Below are positions 17,840-26,695 of a stretch of DNA of 64,000 nt, piece by piece. The DNA is taken from NCBI RefSeq assembly GCF_000384335.2, contig NZ_KQ031382.1, positions 1,240,001 to 1,304,000 on the forward strand, written 5' to 3'. Made by a program: the position numbers and the translations under genes. The notes under the pieces are model-generated. The model saw only the letters and a program-made list of their open reading frames with translations. It was not told where the DNA came from and did no database searches. The stretch is from Hyphomicrobium sp. 99. GTDB lineage: Bacteria; Pseudomonadota; Alphaproteobacteria; Rhizobiales; Hyphomicrobiaceae. Numbering within the stretch: the first letter of the stretch is position 1; each line of letters begins with the position of its first letter.

Positions 17840-18778
17840 ATGCGCATTGAATATCATCGCACGCTGATCGCCGATCAGGTTCGCAACGAAGCCTTCTTCG
17901 CCGCGCTGAAGGCCGTCATCGTCCCTGGAAAATCCGTCGTCGCCGATATCGGCGCCGGCACCGGCCTGCTCGGGCTGATGGCATCGAAGCTCGGCGCGAA
18001 AGATGTGTTTCTCTTCGAGGCCGCCGAAGTTGCGGGCGTTGCCGCTGCGGTGTTGAAAGCCAACAAGGCGAAGCGCTGCCACCTCATTCCGTGCCACTCG
18101 ACGGAATTCCAGGACAAGCTCGCAGTCGATATCATCGTCTCGGAAACGCTGGGCAACTATGCGCTCGAAGAGAACATCATCGCCACGCTCGCCGACGCGC
18201 GCCAACGCTTCCTGAAGCCCGGCGGACGCGTCATTCCCGATGGCATCATTCAGTACGTGGCGCCAGTCGTCACGCCGCGCATCGACGAAGAGCTTCGCGC
18301 GTGGGATCGCGTCGGCCACGGTCTCGATCTCGCCGTCGCACAAACGATGTCGCTGAACAACGCCTACGTCCGCCATTTGCAACCGGACGAAATTCTCGAC
18401 GGTTGCCGAAGCGCAATGGTGTGGGACGAGATCGATCTCACATCCGAAACAAAATCGAAACGACGCGGCGACGCCGAGTGGCGCCTTCCGCGCCCCGCAA
18501 AAATCTATGGTTTCGCGACGTGGTGGAAAGTCGAACTGGTACCCGGCATCGGATTTTCGACAGGGCCTTTGTCGCCGCGCACGCATTGGGAGCAACTCTA
18601 TTTTCCCCTGCTCGCGCCGATCGACGCCAGGGCAAGTGACGTCGTCTCGATAGACCTTCGCTCCAGTTCGTCGGAAGAGGCCGGCACCGATCTCGGCTGG
18701 ACGGCGGTTCACAAAAGTCCTGAAGGCAAAGTCATCGCGCGCCAAGCCCTTGAACTCGACAAGGGCTACATCCCCTGA
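17840..18778 (+). CDS. PRMT-like SAM-dependent methyltransferase
   Basis: The 312-residue protein resembles protein arginine N-methyltransferases. An N-terminal segment YHRTLIADQVRNEAF (residues 5-19) matches the layout of the PRMT segment that closes over SAM. Motif I is VVADIGAGTGLLGLMASKLGA (about 33-53) and Glu60 sits where the ribose is bound. A double-E loop SETLGNYALEEN has Glu102 and Glu111 nine residues apart, as in type I PRMTs. The THW-loop signature appears as THWEQLYFPL (248-257). The C-terminal half would form the PRMT beta-barrel. It starts one base after the stop of the SpoU gene, so it is probably in one operon with two RNA methyltransferases. A ribosomal protein or RNA-binding protein substrate is plausible but unproven. 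Confidence 0.8.
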   Translation: MRIEYHRTLIADQVRNEAFFAALKAVIVPGKSVVADIGAGTGLLGLMASKLGAKDVFLFEAAEVAGVAAAVLKANKAKRCHLIPCHSTEFQDKLAVDIIVSETLGNYALEENIIATLADARQRFLKPGGRVIPDGIIQYVAPVVTPRIDEELRAWDRVGHGLDLAVAQTMSLNNAYVRHLQPDEILDGCRSAMVWDEIDLTSETKSKRRGDAEWRLPRPAKIYGFATWWKVELVPGIGFSTGPLSPRTHWEQLYFPLLAPIDARASDVVSIDLRSSSSEEAGTDLGWTAVHKSPEGKVIARQALELDKGYIP

Positions 18779-18849
18779 GGCGAACGCGTTTGGCGCTCTC
18801 CCATTTTTGATGCTATGCGGTCGGGCGATTATGAGGGAGAGCGAACGCC

Positions 18850-19443
18850 ATGATGGTTTTGATCGTCGGATTGATTTTATTTCTCGGCGTCCATCTGCTC
18901 CCGACCCAACCTGAACTGCGCGACGGTCTCAAGGAGCGCATCGGCGTCGTGCCTTACCGGGTTCTTTTCTCGGTTCTGTCGCTCGCTGGTCTGGCGGTCA
19001 TCGTGCTCGGCTATCACAAGCTGCAGCTTCATCCGGGCAAAAATCCAATCCTGTGGGACCCGCCGGTCTGGACGCGCCACATCGCCGTGGCGCTGATGCT
19101 GCCGGCAATCATCCTGCTCGTCGCCTCGCTCATCCCCTCGCGTATTCGCACGGCGACGCGCCATCCGATGCTGATCGCGATCAAGATTTGGGCCCTCGCG
19201 CATTTGCTCGCGAACGGCGACCTCGGCGCACTTCTGCTTTTCGGATCGTTTCTGGCGTTCGCGGTTTTCGACCGCATCTCGGTGAAAAAGCGCGGAGCGA
19301 GCGGACCATTCGGCGCGAAGGCGCCGTCGAGCGCGCTCAATGACGTGCTCGTCGTTGCCCTTGGGTTGGCGCTTTATGCGTGGATATTGCTGATCGGACA
19401 TCAGTGGCTGATCGGCGTCGCGCCGATACCGCAGCTGACCTAG
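18850..19443 (+). CDS. NnrU-family integral membrane protein
   Basis: The 197-residue product has about five or six membrane segments and the NnrU signature HPMLIAIKIWALAHLLANGDL, with an N terminus starting MMVLIVGLILFLGVH. NnrU is linked to nitrite/nitric-oxide reductase expression in denitrifying alphaproteobacteria, and related proteins occur near isoprenoid and haem-associated genes; the biochemical role is unclear. No denitrification genes are in this window. Tandem ATG codons at 18850 and 18853 both serve as possible starts, with GAGGGAGAGCG upstream. The TAG stop shares CTAG with the stop of the convergent membrane protein. Confidence 0.85.
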   Translation: MMVLIVGLILFLGVHLLPTQPELRDGLKERIGVVPYRVLFSVLSLAGLAVIVLGYHKLQLHPGKNPILWDPPVWTRHIAVALMLPAIILLVASLIPSRIRTATRHPMLIAIKIWALAHLLANGDLGALLLFGSFLAFAVFDRISVKKRGASGPFGAKAPSSALNDVLVVALGLALYAWILLIGHQWLIGVAPIPQLT

Positions 19444-20069
19444 GCCCCCGCCAACGCCTTGGACGGCCTGATGCGCACGACGAGATATTGGATCGCGAAA
19501 GCGATCCACGTCACGGTTGCGATGATCCAGGCGACCGGATCGACGACATAGTCCCAGAGATTGAGGCTTTGTCCCGCGCCGAATAGAAACGAGAGGATCG
19601 CCGCGTTCAGCGCCAGCGCGACGATGAAATAACCTCGATAGATCGCGTAGCCGAGAACGAACGCTATCCCGATCGGCAACAGATATCCGCTGTAGCCGAG
19701 CACGTAGGTGTCGTAATTGAAAAAGCCCACCGCGGCTGGATAGAGCACGAGCCCGGCGACAGCGAGCATCAGCGTACCGAACCGAAACTCCGCCGATGCG
19801 CCGAGCCGTCGATTGGTCACAGTCGCGATTGCCAGCACGATGAGCAGCAGCAGTCCCGGCAGCGACGGCCGTTCGACGGCTGAAGTCGTCCATTCGATAA
19901 GAGACCGCGCCGAGATCGCGATTAAGAGAGCGCAAAGAACACCCGCGATTCCGATAGCGGCCCGCCGCGCCGGTGATTTCGTGACGAGGCCCGCGATCGC
20001 AGCAGATACGATGAAGACGATCAGCGTCGCGCTTGCTCGGTTCATCAAAAAATCGACGGTCATGGTCAT
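19440..20069 (-). CDS. Hypothetical integral membrane protein
   Basis: The 209-residue product has about six to seven hydrophobic helices (for example LIVFIVSAAIAGLV, IAGVLCALLIAI, LLLLIVLAIATV, GTLMLAVAGLVLYPAAVGFF, IGIAFVLGYAIY, WIIATVTWIAFAIQYLVV) and a short basic C terminus. No family was recognised. The start ATG at 20069 overlaps the stop of the upstream sialidase-like gene (ATGA), so the two are translationally coupled and probably work together. A second ATG at 20063 is also possible. Its stop codon shares the palindrome CTAG with nnrU on the other strand. Confidence 0.75.
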   Translation of the reverse strand: MTMTVDFLMNRASATLIVFIVSAAIAGLVTKSPARRAAIGIAGVLCALLIAISARSLIEWTTSAVERPSLPGLLLLIVLAIATVTNRRLGASAEFRFGTLMLAVAGLVLYPAAVGFFNYDTYVLGYSGYLLPIGIAFVLGYAIYRGYFIVALALNAAILSFLFGAGQSLNLWDYVVDPVAWIIATVTWIAFAIQYLVVRIRPSKALAGA

Positions 20070-21265
20070 TGTTGCGCTGTCCGGGGTTGCATGCCGTGTT
20101 GAACCCATGCGCTCGAAAACCGGACGTGATTGATGGATTTCAGCGGTCGCGAATAAACGACATCGAACTGACCGGGCGCCGACTCGATGAGGAACGGATA
20201 CGTCACGGCACTTTTCTGGTTTTCGGAATCCATCCGCGCAACGACGCCAACGCGTTGAAACGTTTTTCCTTCGAGATCGGTGATGGCGAGTGTGATGTTG
20301 CGCTCGATCTCGGGATCGTCGTTGAACGCCATCAGAATGTGAGAAGCATCATAGCGGATCGCGGATATCGGCCCGCCGGGATTGGGAAGATCGATCGGCG
20401 CCGGTGGCGTCCAAGTCTTTCCACCGTCCTCGGTTCGCGTGATCAGAATGCTCTGCGGATGCCGGCTCTTCAGGCGCCGGACGAATGCAATAGCCGTCGT
20501 CGGTCCCGTCGGAACGATCGATGGCTGGTATCCGACTTTGCCGCCGTTACCCATGCGTCGCCGATCGATGACGCGTCCGCTCTGGTCGAGCACGAGCAGT
20601 ACCGGATATTTGCGATTCATCTCGTGATAGACGGGGAGGCCGATCCGTCCGTCGGAAAAGAGGATCGGAACTGATTTTGTGAGATGCGACATGTTCAGGA
20701 AGGGCGATGCCTGAAGCCGCTTGGCCGGCCCCCACGTCCGGCCGTTATCGAAGCTCCGGACCAGCCCGATCTCGCAAGTCGCCCAACCGCTCAATCTGGA
20801 GGCGGCGAAGAAGATCCAGATTTCATTGTCGGAGCGGCGGAAAGAAACGGGGTTGGCGAGCGACTTGATCGTAATGCCGAAGTCGTGGCTGACGCGCGCG
20901 CTGTTCGTGACAACCAACTCTTCCGACCAGTGCGAACCATCAAAGCGCGACGAAACGAGCTCGGCGTCGTAAGCCCCTTCATACTTCGCGCGATACCATG
21001 TTGCGAAAAGCCCGTCCGGCGTTGCGATCACGGAAGCGCCGTGGACAAAGCGCTTCTCGTCGAGCGGTGTGATGATCTCGGATCGAGTATCGAGAGAGCC
21101 GAGCACCGGCGTTTCAGGAACACTGACCACGAAGGTCCACGGTTCGCTTTTGGGCGTCATCTTGTAGAGTAGAACGGCGACGAGCCCCGCGGAGCAAATA
21201 AGCGTTGCCCACGTCGTCCAAGCCGCCCAGCTCGCAAAGATCTTGGTGCTGGGATTTTTCAGCAA
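20066..21265 (-). CDS. Membrane-anchored sialidase-like (BNR/Asp-box) protein
   Basis: The 399-residue product looks like a predicted neuraminidase of the COG4692 type, a six-bladed beta-propeller. A single membrane anchor lies near residues 10-35, followed by the propeller facing the periplasm. Two Asp-box motifs are visible, SFDNGRTWG (about residue 173) and TEDGGKTWT (about residue 280). RYDASHILMAFNDDPE and HEMNRKYP resemble the catalytic-face loops of this group. The start appears to be TTG at 21265, with GGGG about eight bases upstream; the next ATG would remove the membrane anchor. True sialic acid cleavage is uncertain: related proteins act on other glycans. It is coupled by ATGA overlap to a membrane protein. 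Confidence 0.75.
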   Translation of the reverse strand: MLKNPSTKIFASWAAWTTWATLICSAGLVAVLLYKMTPKSEPWTFVVSVPETPVLGSLDTRSEIITPLDEKRFVHGASVIATPDGLFATWYRAKYEGAYDAELVSSRFDGSHWSEELVVTNSARVSHDFGITIKSLANPVSFRRSDNEIWIFFAASRLSGWATCEIGLVRSFDNGRTWGPAKRLQASPFLNMSHLTKSVPILFSDGRIGLPVYHEMNRKYPVLLVLDQSGRVIDRRRMGNGGKVGYQPSIVPTGPTTAIAFVRRLKSRHPQSILITRTEDGGKTWTPPAPIDLPNPGGPISAIRYDASHILMAFNDDPEIERNITLAITDLEGKTFQRVGVVARMDSENQKSAVTYPFLIESAPGQFDVVYSRPLKSINHVRFSSAWVQHGMQPRTAQQ

Positions 21266-21388
21266 AATCGTGTCCCCGCCGGAATGTGCACTTGGGGTAT
21301 AGGCGCGTGAGTTCCCCTGTCAACGACACTGGAACGGCGCCGCGCGCGAATGCCGTCGCGCAAAAGCAAAACGACTGTGGAGATGTGA

Positions 21389-23149
21389 TTATCGCGTCAG
21401 GACGACGAATTCCGTACCGCCGCCGTTCTCGTTGAGCGGCAGCTCGCGGTCGGAAACGATCAGCGACGAACCGGGCCGTGCCAGTTCCGTAATCGTCTGA
21501 AGGATGTCATCCGGGATGGTAAAGGCGTTGAGCGCTTCCGTCGCCATCTGAACGTTGAGGGCACGCCCTAGCGCCAACGCCGTTCTGGCCCGCTTCTTCT
21601 TCCCCTCGTCGAACGACTGTCCCGGAAGCGGCGTCTGCGCGCTGACGAGCCTCCAATCGAAGGTATTGGGGTCTGAGCCATACCGCATGGCCGTGAAAAC
21701 GTGCGTCCCGACCTTGTGCGGCAATGGCGCGACTTCAATCGGCGCCTCGAGAAGCGGATCGAACCCTTGGCGAATATAGAGCCGCTGGGCACGCAGACTG
21801 ACGAGAACGGAAATCGGCTTCGATCTGAGCCGCATTTCCTTGTTGGCGTCTGTCAGCGAGGCCTGCGCTGAGGAAAGATCCGTTTGCGCATCGCGCAGAG
21901 CTTCCGCCGCTCTGTCGCGCGCCGTCTGAGCAGCTGAATATGCCGCCTGAACCTCAGCGAAGCTCATCTCGGTCTGCGCCGCTTGTGCGCGAGCCCTATC
22001 GGCTTCGATGGTCAAGTCGAGCAATGCGTTTTCGAGCACGCTTTCGCGATCTTGGGCGCTGTCTGTGTCGCTATCGGATGATCTGAGATCGGCCACCAGT
22101 TGCGGCTTCGGCGCTCCGCCCGACATATAGGCCTCGAACGCCTTCATGGCATCCAGCTGCCGCGCTTCCGCAGCCGCGAGAGCTTCCCTGATCGGCGCCA
22201 CCGAACGCCGCGCCACTTCATAGCGTTGGTTCGTGCTATCGAAGTCCTTTGCCGTTACGGCCACCTTCTCCTGAGCGGCGGTAAGCGTCGCCTGCGCGGT
22301 CTTGAGCGACGCGCGAGCGCGATCGAGCTTTTCCTGGATGATCTGATCGGCTTCGGCGCGCGTTGTCGGGCGGCGCTGAGGATCGCGCGGCATGTCGGCA
22401 ACGGCTCTGACGAGTGCAGGCGAAACGCCGATGAACAGCGGCAATTCCTGCGGAGCGTCCGAGGTTGAGCGGTCATCCGCGAGGTTGCTGTTGACGGCGA
22501 TCAGCGCGGGCTTGGACTGGTTGGATTTCAGCGCCGAAACTTCGTCCGCTGGAAGAGGCTTGAACAGTTTCGGACTATCGAACGCGATCGGCTCGACTTC
22601 CTCGGTCGTGACGACGACACGGCTGCCGATCTTGGTCAGCCCGTAAAGTTTTTTTGAGAAAGCGAAGGGAAGGCGAACGCAGCCGTGTGAGGCGCGAAAG
22701 CCCGGAACGACGCCCGCATGAAGCGCGACGCCCGACCACGTGATGCGCTCCTGATAAGGCATCGACGCGCCGGAGTAGATGTTGCTCGTGTGATAGACGT
22801 TCTTCTCAAGGATCGAGAAAACGCCAGTCGGCGTATCGAAACCGGGACGGCCGGTCGAGACACGAGACGACGTGATTTCGCCGTTCGCATCGTAAACACG
22901 GATCTTTTGCTGGTTGATCGAAACGACGAGCAGAAGTGGAGACGTCGGTGCTGCGTTGGTCGCGCCCTCGACGGGTGCTTTCAGAGATTTCAGAACGCCG
23001 GATCTGGATTTTGCATCGACGGCAGACGGGCCGACAAACATGCTTAATACGAGAGCGCTAGTCGCGATCGAACGCAACGCCGGCGAAACTCTGCCTTTGA
23101 ACTTGTTCGAACGACGCACGCGACCCACCCGACGTCGAAATGACAACAC
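21389..23149 (-). CDS. L,D-transpeptidase with C-terminal coiled-coil region
   Basis: This is a YkuD-type periplasmic enzyme that forms 3-3 peptidoglycan cross-links or attaches proteins to peptidoglycan. The 586-residue reading frame has an N-terminal export signal (ALRSIATSALVLSMFVGPSAVDA, about 25-46) and a catalytic domain (about 70-190) with HAGVVPGFRASHGCVRLP, catalytic Cys157. An alanine/glutamate/arginine-rich coiled coil follows (about 265-420), then a C-terminal region with a second YkuD-like opening (ISVLVSLRAQRLYIRQG). The C-terminal half lacks a second HGC motif. The annotated start is GTG at 23149; GTG codons at 23128 and 23119 are alternatives that keep the signal. Coiled coil plus transpeptidase is much longer than the usual 150-350 residues for this family. 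Confidence 0.85.
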   Translation of the reverse strand: MLSFRRRVGRVRRSNKFKGRVSPALRSIATSALVLSMFVGPSAVDAKSRSGVLKSLKAPVEGATNAAPTSPLLLVVSINQQKIRVYDANGEITSSRVSTGRPGFDTPTGVFSILEKNVYHTSNIYSGASMPYQERITWSGVALHAGVVPGFRASHGCVRLPFAFSKKLYGLTKIGSRVVVTTEEVEPIAFDSPKLFKPLPADEVSALKSNQSKPALIAVNSNLADDRSTSDAPQELPLFIGVSPALVRAVADMPRDPQRRPTTRAEADQIIQEKLDRARASLKTAQATLTAAQEKVAVTAKDFDSTNQRYEVARRSVAPIREALAAAEARQLDAMKAFEAYMSGGAPKPQLVADLRSSDSDTDSAQDRESVLENALLDLTIEADRARAQAAQTEMSFAEVQAAYSAAQTARDRAAEALRDAQTDLSSAQASLTDANKEMRLRSKPISVLVSLRAQRLYIRQGFDPLLEAPIEVAPLPHKVGTHVFTAMRYGSDPNTFDWRLVSAQTPLPGQSFDEGKKKRARTALALGRALNVQMATEALNAFTIPDDILQTITELARPGSSLIVSDRELPLNENGGGTEFVVLTR

Positions 23150-23495
23150 CCGTCAGAACGCCAGCATCGGGTCCGTAATTAAACCCTCGTCCAGCGGTAT
23201 GAATTGGCTATCAGAGGCCAGTCAGACGACGCAACCACGGTGCCGCACCACTGACGATTCGGAAGAAGCGATGTGGCGCTAATTCAACGCTTTCGCAGAT
23301 ATTGCGGGATTAACTGTGGATAGTCAGTGGAGAAATTTACCAATCGACCGCCTTTTGCCGTCCCATCAACGCTAGCGGCTCGGCCTATGGTTTCGTAAAC
23401 TGTGTTTTCGTCGATAAGGCGTGGCCCGCGGGTTCGTTCAGTCTGGCCATTTGCTCACTTTGAGAATGCAAGGCGCGTGCGCCGATCGGAGTAAA
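23150..23495. other. Divergent intergenic region between the L,D-transpeptidase gene and panB
   Basis: These 346 bp separate divergent genes and must hold both promoters. I see no ORF with coding character, no strong hairpin and no clear -35/-10 pair. The ribosome site for panB (CGGAG) lies at its right end. Confidence 0.4.
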
Positions 23496-24377
23496 ATGTC
23501 TATTCACGTCAAGCGCCGCCGGCTCATGGCGCCCGACATCACCGCCCAGAAAGGCGGCGAGCCCATCGTTGCGCTCACGGCTTATCACGCACACACCGCA
23601 GCGATCGCGGACAACCACTGCGATTTTCTGCTCGTCGGCGACAGCCTCGGCATGGTGATGCACGGCTATGAAACGACGGTGCCCGTGCCGCTCGAATTGA
23701 TGATCATGCACGGGAAGGCAGTTGTGCGCGGCTCGAAAAGGGCTCTCGTCGTCGTCGATATGCCGTTCGGCACTTACGAGGAAAGTCCCTCCATCGCCTT
23801 TCGCAACGCTGCGAAAGTGATGAAGGAAACCGATTGCGGCGCCGTGAAGCTCGAAGGCGGCCGCCGCATGGCGGAAACAATCCGCTACCTCGTCGATCGA
23901 GGCATTCCGGTGATGGCGCATATTGGCCTCACGCCCCAGTCAGTGAACGTGCTGGGCGGATTCAAGACGCAAGGCCGCACGATCGATCAGTGGCATGCGA
24001 TCGAAGAGGACGCGCGCCTCGTCGCCGAAGCTGGAGCATTCGCAGTCGTTCTCGAAGCGATGACCGCGCCACTCGCCGAACGCATTACCAATGCCATCCC
24101 CATTCCGACTGTCGGGATCGGTGCGTCAGCCGGTTGCGACGGCCAGATCCTTGTCATGGAGGATATGCTGGGTCTGTCGCCGCACGTCCCGAAATTCGTG
24201 AAGCAGTTCGGCGCGATCGGAGCGGCCATCGATAGCGCCATCGCGTCCTACGCTGAGGCGGTCCGCGGCCGGACGTTCCCCGGGCAAGAGCATACATACA
24301 ATATGAAGAGCGACGATGCCGAAGCGCCGCTCGCCACCGCCCGAGCCACGAAAAAGCCCAAGACCACGAGCACTTAG
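23496..24377 (+). CDS. panB: 3-methyl-2-oxobutanoate hydroxymethyltransferase
   Basis: This enzyme transfers a hydroxymethyl group from methylenetetrahydrofolate to alpha-ketoisovalerate, the first step of pantothenate and CoA synthesis. The 293-residue product has the family core: [33 protein letters not shown] with the metal-binding aspartate, [14 protein letters not shown] with the second metal aspartate, [28 protein letters not shown], and [14 protein letters not shown] with the catalytic glutamate. The ATG at 23496 is chosen over an upstream frame extension because GGAG sits four bases before it and MSIHVKRR is the typical start. panC is not adjacent in this window. The C-terminal tail (KKPKTTST) is short and basic. 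Confidence 0.97.
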   Translation: MSIHVKRRRLMAPDITAQKGGEPIVALTAYHAHTAAIADNHCDFLLVGDSLGMVMHGYETTVPVPLELMIMHGKAVVRGSKRALVVVDMPFGTYEESPSIAFRNAAKVMKETDCGAVKLEGGRRMAETIRYLVDRGIPVMAHIGLTPQSVNVLGGFKTQGRTIDQWHAIEEDARLVAEAGAFAVVLEAMTAPLAERITNAIPIPTVGIGASAGCDGQILVMEDMLGLSPHVPKFVKQFGAIGAAIDSAIASYAEAVRGRTFPGQEHTYNMKSDDAEAPLATARATKKPKTTST

Positions 24378-24532
24378 CGGTGTTAGGCCGAGGTTAATGT
24401 ACGCTTACGCAAAGGAAACTTCGGGCGAGGGCTTGCTCGGAGCGCCCGCTCCGCTATCTATGCCCCGCTGGCCGGGCTGATCGTGAGAATATTCTCCGCC
24501 ATCTCCGGCGACTAGATGAGGTTCAAGAGTTA

Positions 24533-25300
24533 ATGGCCGACGATAATGACAGTCTGCTCCGCGAGGTCCAGGAGGAACTCCGCCGCGAGCAGATGCAGAA
24601 AATCTGGCAGCGCTATAATGGCCTGATTGTGGGCGCTGCGGCGCTCATTATTCTCGGCGTGGCAGGCTATCAATTCCTCGAGAAGCGTCGCATTACGGCC
24701 GCCGAGAAGGGCGGAGCCGATTTCACGGCCGCCGAGAGCCTCAGCGATCAGAAAAAGAAAGACGAGGCGGAGAAGGCCTTCAAGGCGATCGCTGATAGCG
24801 GTCCCGCAGGTTACGCCGCGCTCGCCAAGTTGCACCTCGCCGGCGACCAGGTGAAAGAAGGCAAGTCGGCGGATGCAGTTGCAACCTATGACTCGCTCGC
24901 GAAGCAGCCAGGCGTCGATGATCTGTTGAAAAACTTCGCCCAGCTGCAAGCCGCATCCCTACGGGCGGCAGATGCGGACTATCAGGAAATCCAGAATCGC
25001 CTGACACCTCTGATTGGCGAGGATGCGCCGTTCGATAAGAGTGCGCGTGAATTGCTCGGCATCGCAGCGTTCAAGGCAAAAAAGTTCGACGAGGCGCGCA
25101 AGTATCTTGAGCCTCTGCTTCTCGATCCCAATGCCTCGGATGCTCTGCAGGAGCGTGTTAAAGTCATAATGTCCAGCATAGCTGCCGACCAAGTCGCAGC
25201 GAACGCGCCGCCGGCCGCAACGCCACCGCAGGCGACGGCGGCAGAGCCTGCGAAACCGGCCGAGCCGGCGAAGACGGAAGCGGGCGCCGACAAAAAGTAG
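24533..25300 (+). CDS. YfgM-like membrane-anchored TPR protein
   Basis: The 255-residue product has a cytoplasmic start (MADDNDSLLREVQEELRREQMQKIWQRY), one membrane helix (about residues 31-50), and a TPR_21-type periplasmic domain. It ends in a low-complexity Ala/Pro/Lys tail. In E. coli YfgM is an ancillary Sec-translocon/PpiD partner for periplasmic chaperone hand-off. Its gene sits directly before bamB and der there, and the same order is preserved here. A purine-rich GATGAGG precedes the ATG. The stop is 50 bp before bamB. Confidence 0.88.
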   Translation: MADDNDSLLREVQEELRREQMQKIWQRYNGLIVGAAALIILGVAGYQFLEKRRITAAEKGGADFTAAESLSDQKKKDEAEKAFKAIADSGPAGYAALAKLHLAGDQVKEGKSADAVATYDSLAKQPGVDDLLKNFAQLQAASLRAADADYQEIQNRLTPLIGEDAPFDKSARELLGIAAFKAKKFDEARKYLEPLLLDPNASDALQERVKVIMSSIAADQVAANAPPAATPPQATAAEPAKPAEPAKTEAGADKK

Positions 25301-25350
25301 AACCGCGAAGCGGTGAGGGGAGAACGGGGTTGGGCAAAGGGGGACAGCAG

Positions 25351-26676
25351 ATGCGTTTCGGTGCGTCGTCGCTTTTGGCGATCGCTGCTACGCTGTTGCT
25401 CGGCGGTTGCGCCGGTGACGGTCCGTCACTGCCGAAGTTGAGCGATCTCAACCCGTTCAAGGAAAAGCAAACGCCGTTGCCCGGCCGCCGCATTCCGATC
25501 GTCGAGACGACGGAAAGCATCTCCGCCAATCTGGCCGACGCAAATGCGCCGGTGATTATCCCAACAGCGCGCGCGAACGATTCATGGTCGCAGCCCGGCG
25601 GCGACCCCGGTAACGCACCCGGCAATCTCGCCCTGAATGGGCCGCTGCATCAGACGTGGAGCGCGAGCGCCGGCCAAGGAACTTCCAAAACCGGTCGTGT
25701 GACGGCTAGCCCGATCGTATACGACGGGCGCATCTACACGCTCGATGCGGCAGCAAATGTAGCGGCCTTCTCGCTCACCGGCTCGAGCGTCTTCACCATC
25801 TCGACGAGGCCCGACACGACTGTCGGCCTTGGCGGCTACGGTGGTGGTCTGGCCGCCGAGAACGGCCGCCTTTATATCGCAAACGGCTATGGCGTCGTCG
25901 CCGCTCTCGACCCCGCATCGGGCAAAGCAATTTGGACCAAGAACCTCGAGGTCCCCGTGCGCGCCGCTCCGACCGCATCCGGCGACCGGCTCTACGTCAT
26001 CACGGTGGATGGTAAGTTCTATTGCTTGAACGGAGTTGACGGAGCCGAGATCTGGTCCGCCCGCGGACTGCCGCAAAGCGCCAGCCTGATGACCTCATCA
26101 AGCCCTGCCGTTGACCAGGATGTCGTCGTCGTGCCGTACCCTTCGGGGGACATCATGGCGTTCAAATTGACCGACGGCTCGACCGTTTGGACCGAAAACC
26201 TCTCTCGCACCCGTCAGACCTCGCAAATTGCCTCGATGAGCGATGTCGCACGGCCCGCGATTGATAATGGGACAGTGTTCGCCATCGGCCACGCCGGCCG
26301 CATGATCGCCGCCCGCGCCAAGACCGGCGACCGGTTGTGGTCCGCAAACATTCCGGGCTCCGAACCGCCGTGGGTCGCAGGCGACGCCGTTTACGTCGTT
26401 GACACGGGTGGACGCCTCATGGCGCTGAACCGCAACGATGGGAAAACGCGTTGGACGGCGCAGTTGCCTGCGGCAAAGAGTTATTCCGGCCCCGTTATGG
26501 CCGCTGGAACCCTGTGGCTCGTGTCGAGCAAGGGCGATATCGTGAGCGTTGACGCAGCAACCGGCAAGATTGGCGGCCAGATGAGCGTCGGCGACACGGT
26601 TTATATTCCGCCAATTGTGGCGCAGGGCAAAATGTTCGTTTTGACCGACTCGGCAAAACTCATCGCCCTCAACTGA
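25351..26676 (+). CDS. bamB: Outer membrane assembly lipoprotein BamB
   Basis: BamB is the beta-propeller lipoprotein of the BAM complex, which inserts outer-membrane proteins. The 441-residue product has a lipoprotein signal (SLLAIAATLLLGGC, lipid-modified Cys20) followed by eight PQQ-like WD-type repeats. Recurrent G.(I/V)YALDAANG-like strands are visible, such as DGRIYTLDAAANVAAFSL, NGRLYIANGYGVVAALDPASGKAIW and GGRLMALNRNDGKTRW. The ATG at 25351 is preferred over an in-frame TTG at 25330 because GGGGGA lies eight bases upstream and the signal peptide starts correctly. It is flanked by yfgM and der, as in E. coli. Confidence 0.94.
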   Translation: MRFGASSLLAIAATLLLGGCAGDGPSLPKLSDLNPFKEKQTPLPGRRIPIVETTESISANLADANAPVIIPTARANDSWSQPGGDPGNAPGNLALNGPLHQTWSASAGQGTSKTGRVTASPIVYDGRIYTLDAAANVAAFSLTGSSVFTISTRPDTTVGLGGYGGGLAAENGRLYIANGYGVVAALDPASGKAIWTKNLEVPVRAAPTASGDRLYVITVDGKFYCLNGVDGAEIWSARGLPQSASLMTSSSPAVDQDVVVVPYPSGDIMAFKLTDGSTVWTENLSRTRQTSQIASMSDVARPAIDNGTVFAIGHAGRMIAARAKTGDRLWSANIPGSEPPWVAGDAVYVVDTGGRLMALNRNDGKTRWTAQLPAAKSYSGPVMAAGTLWLVSSKGDIVSVDAATGKIGGQMSVGDTVYIPPIVAQGKMFVLTDSAKLIALN

Positions 26677-26695
26677 GAATTGAGCTAGGAGGTCA

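Noticed and set aside
18877..19935. 352-codon minus-strand ORF over nnrU and the membrane protein gene
   Set aside because: It overlaps both real genes, in another frame on the same strand as the membrane protein, and is Arg-rich in composition.
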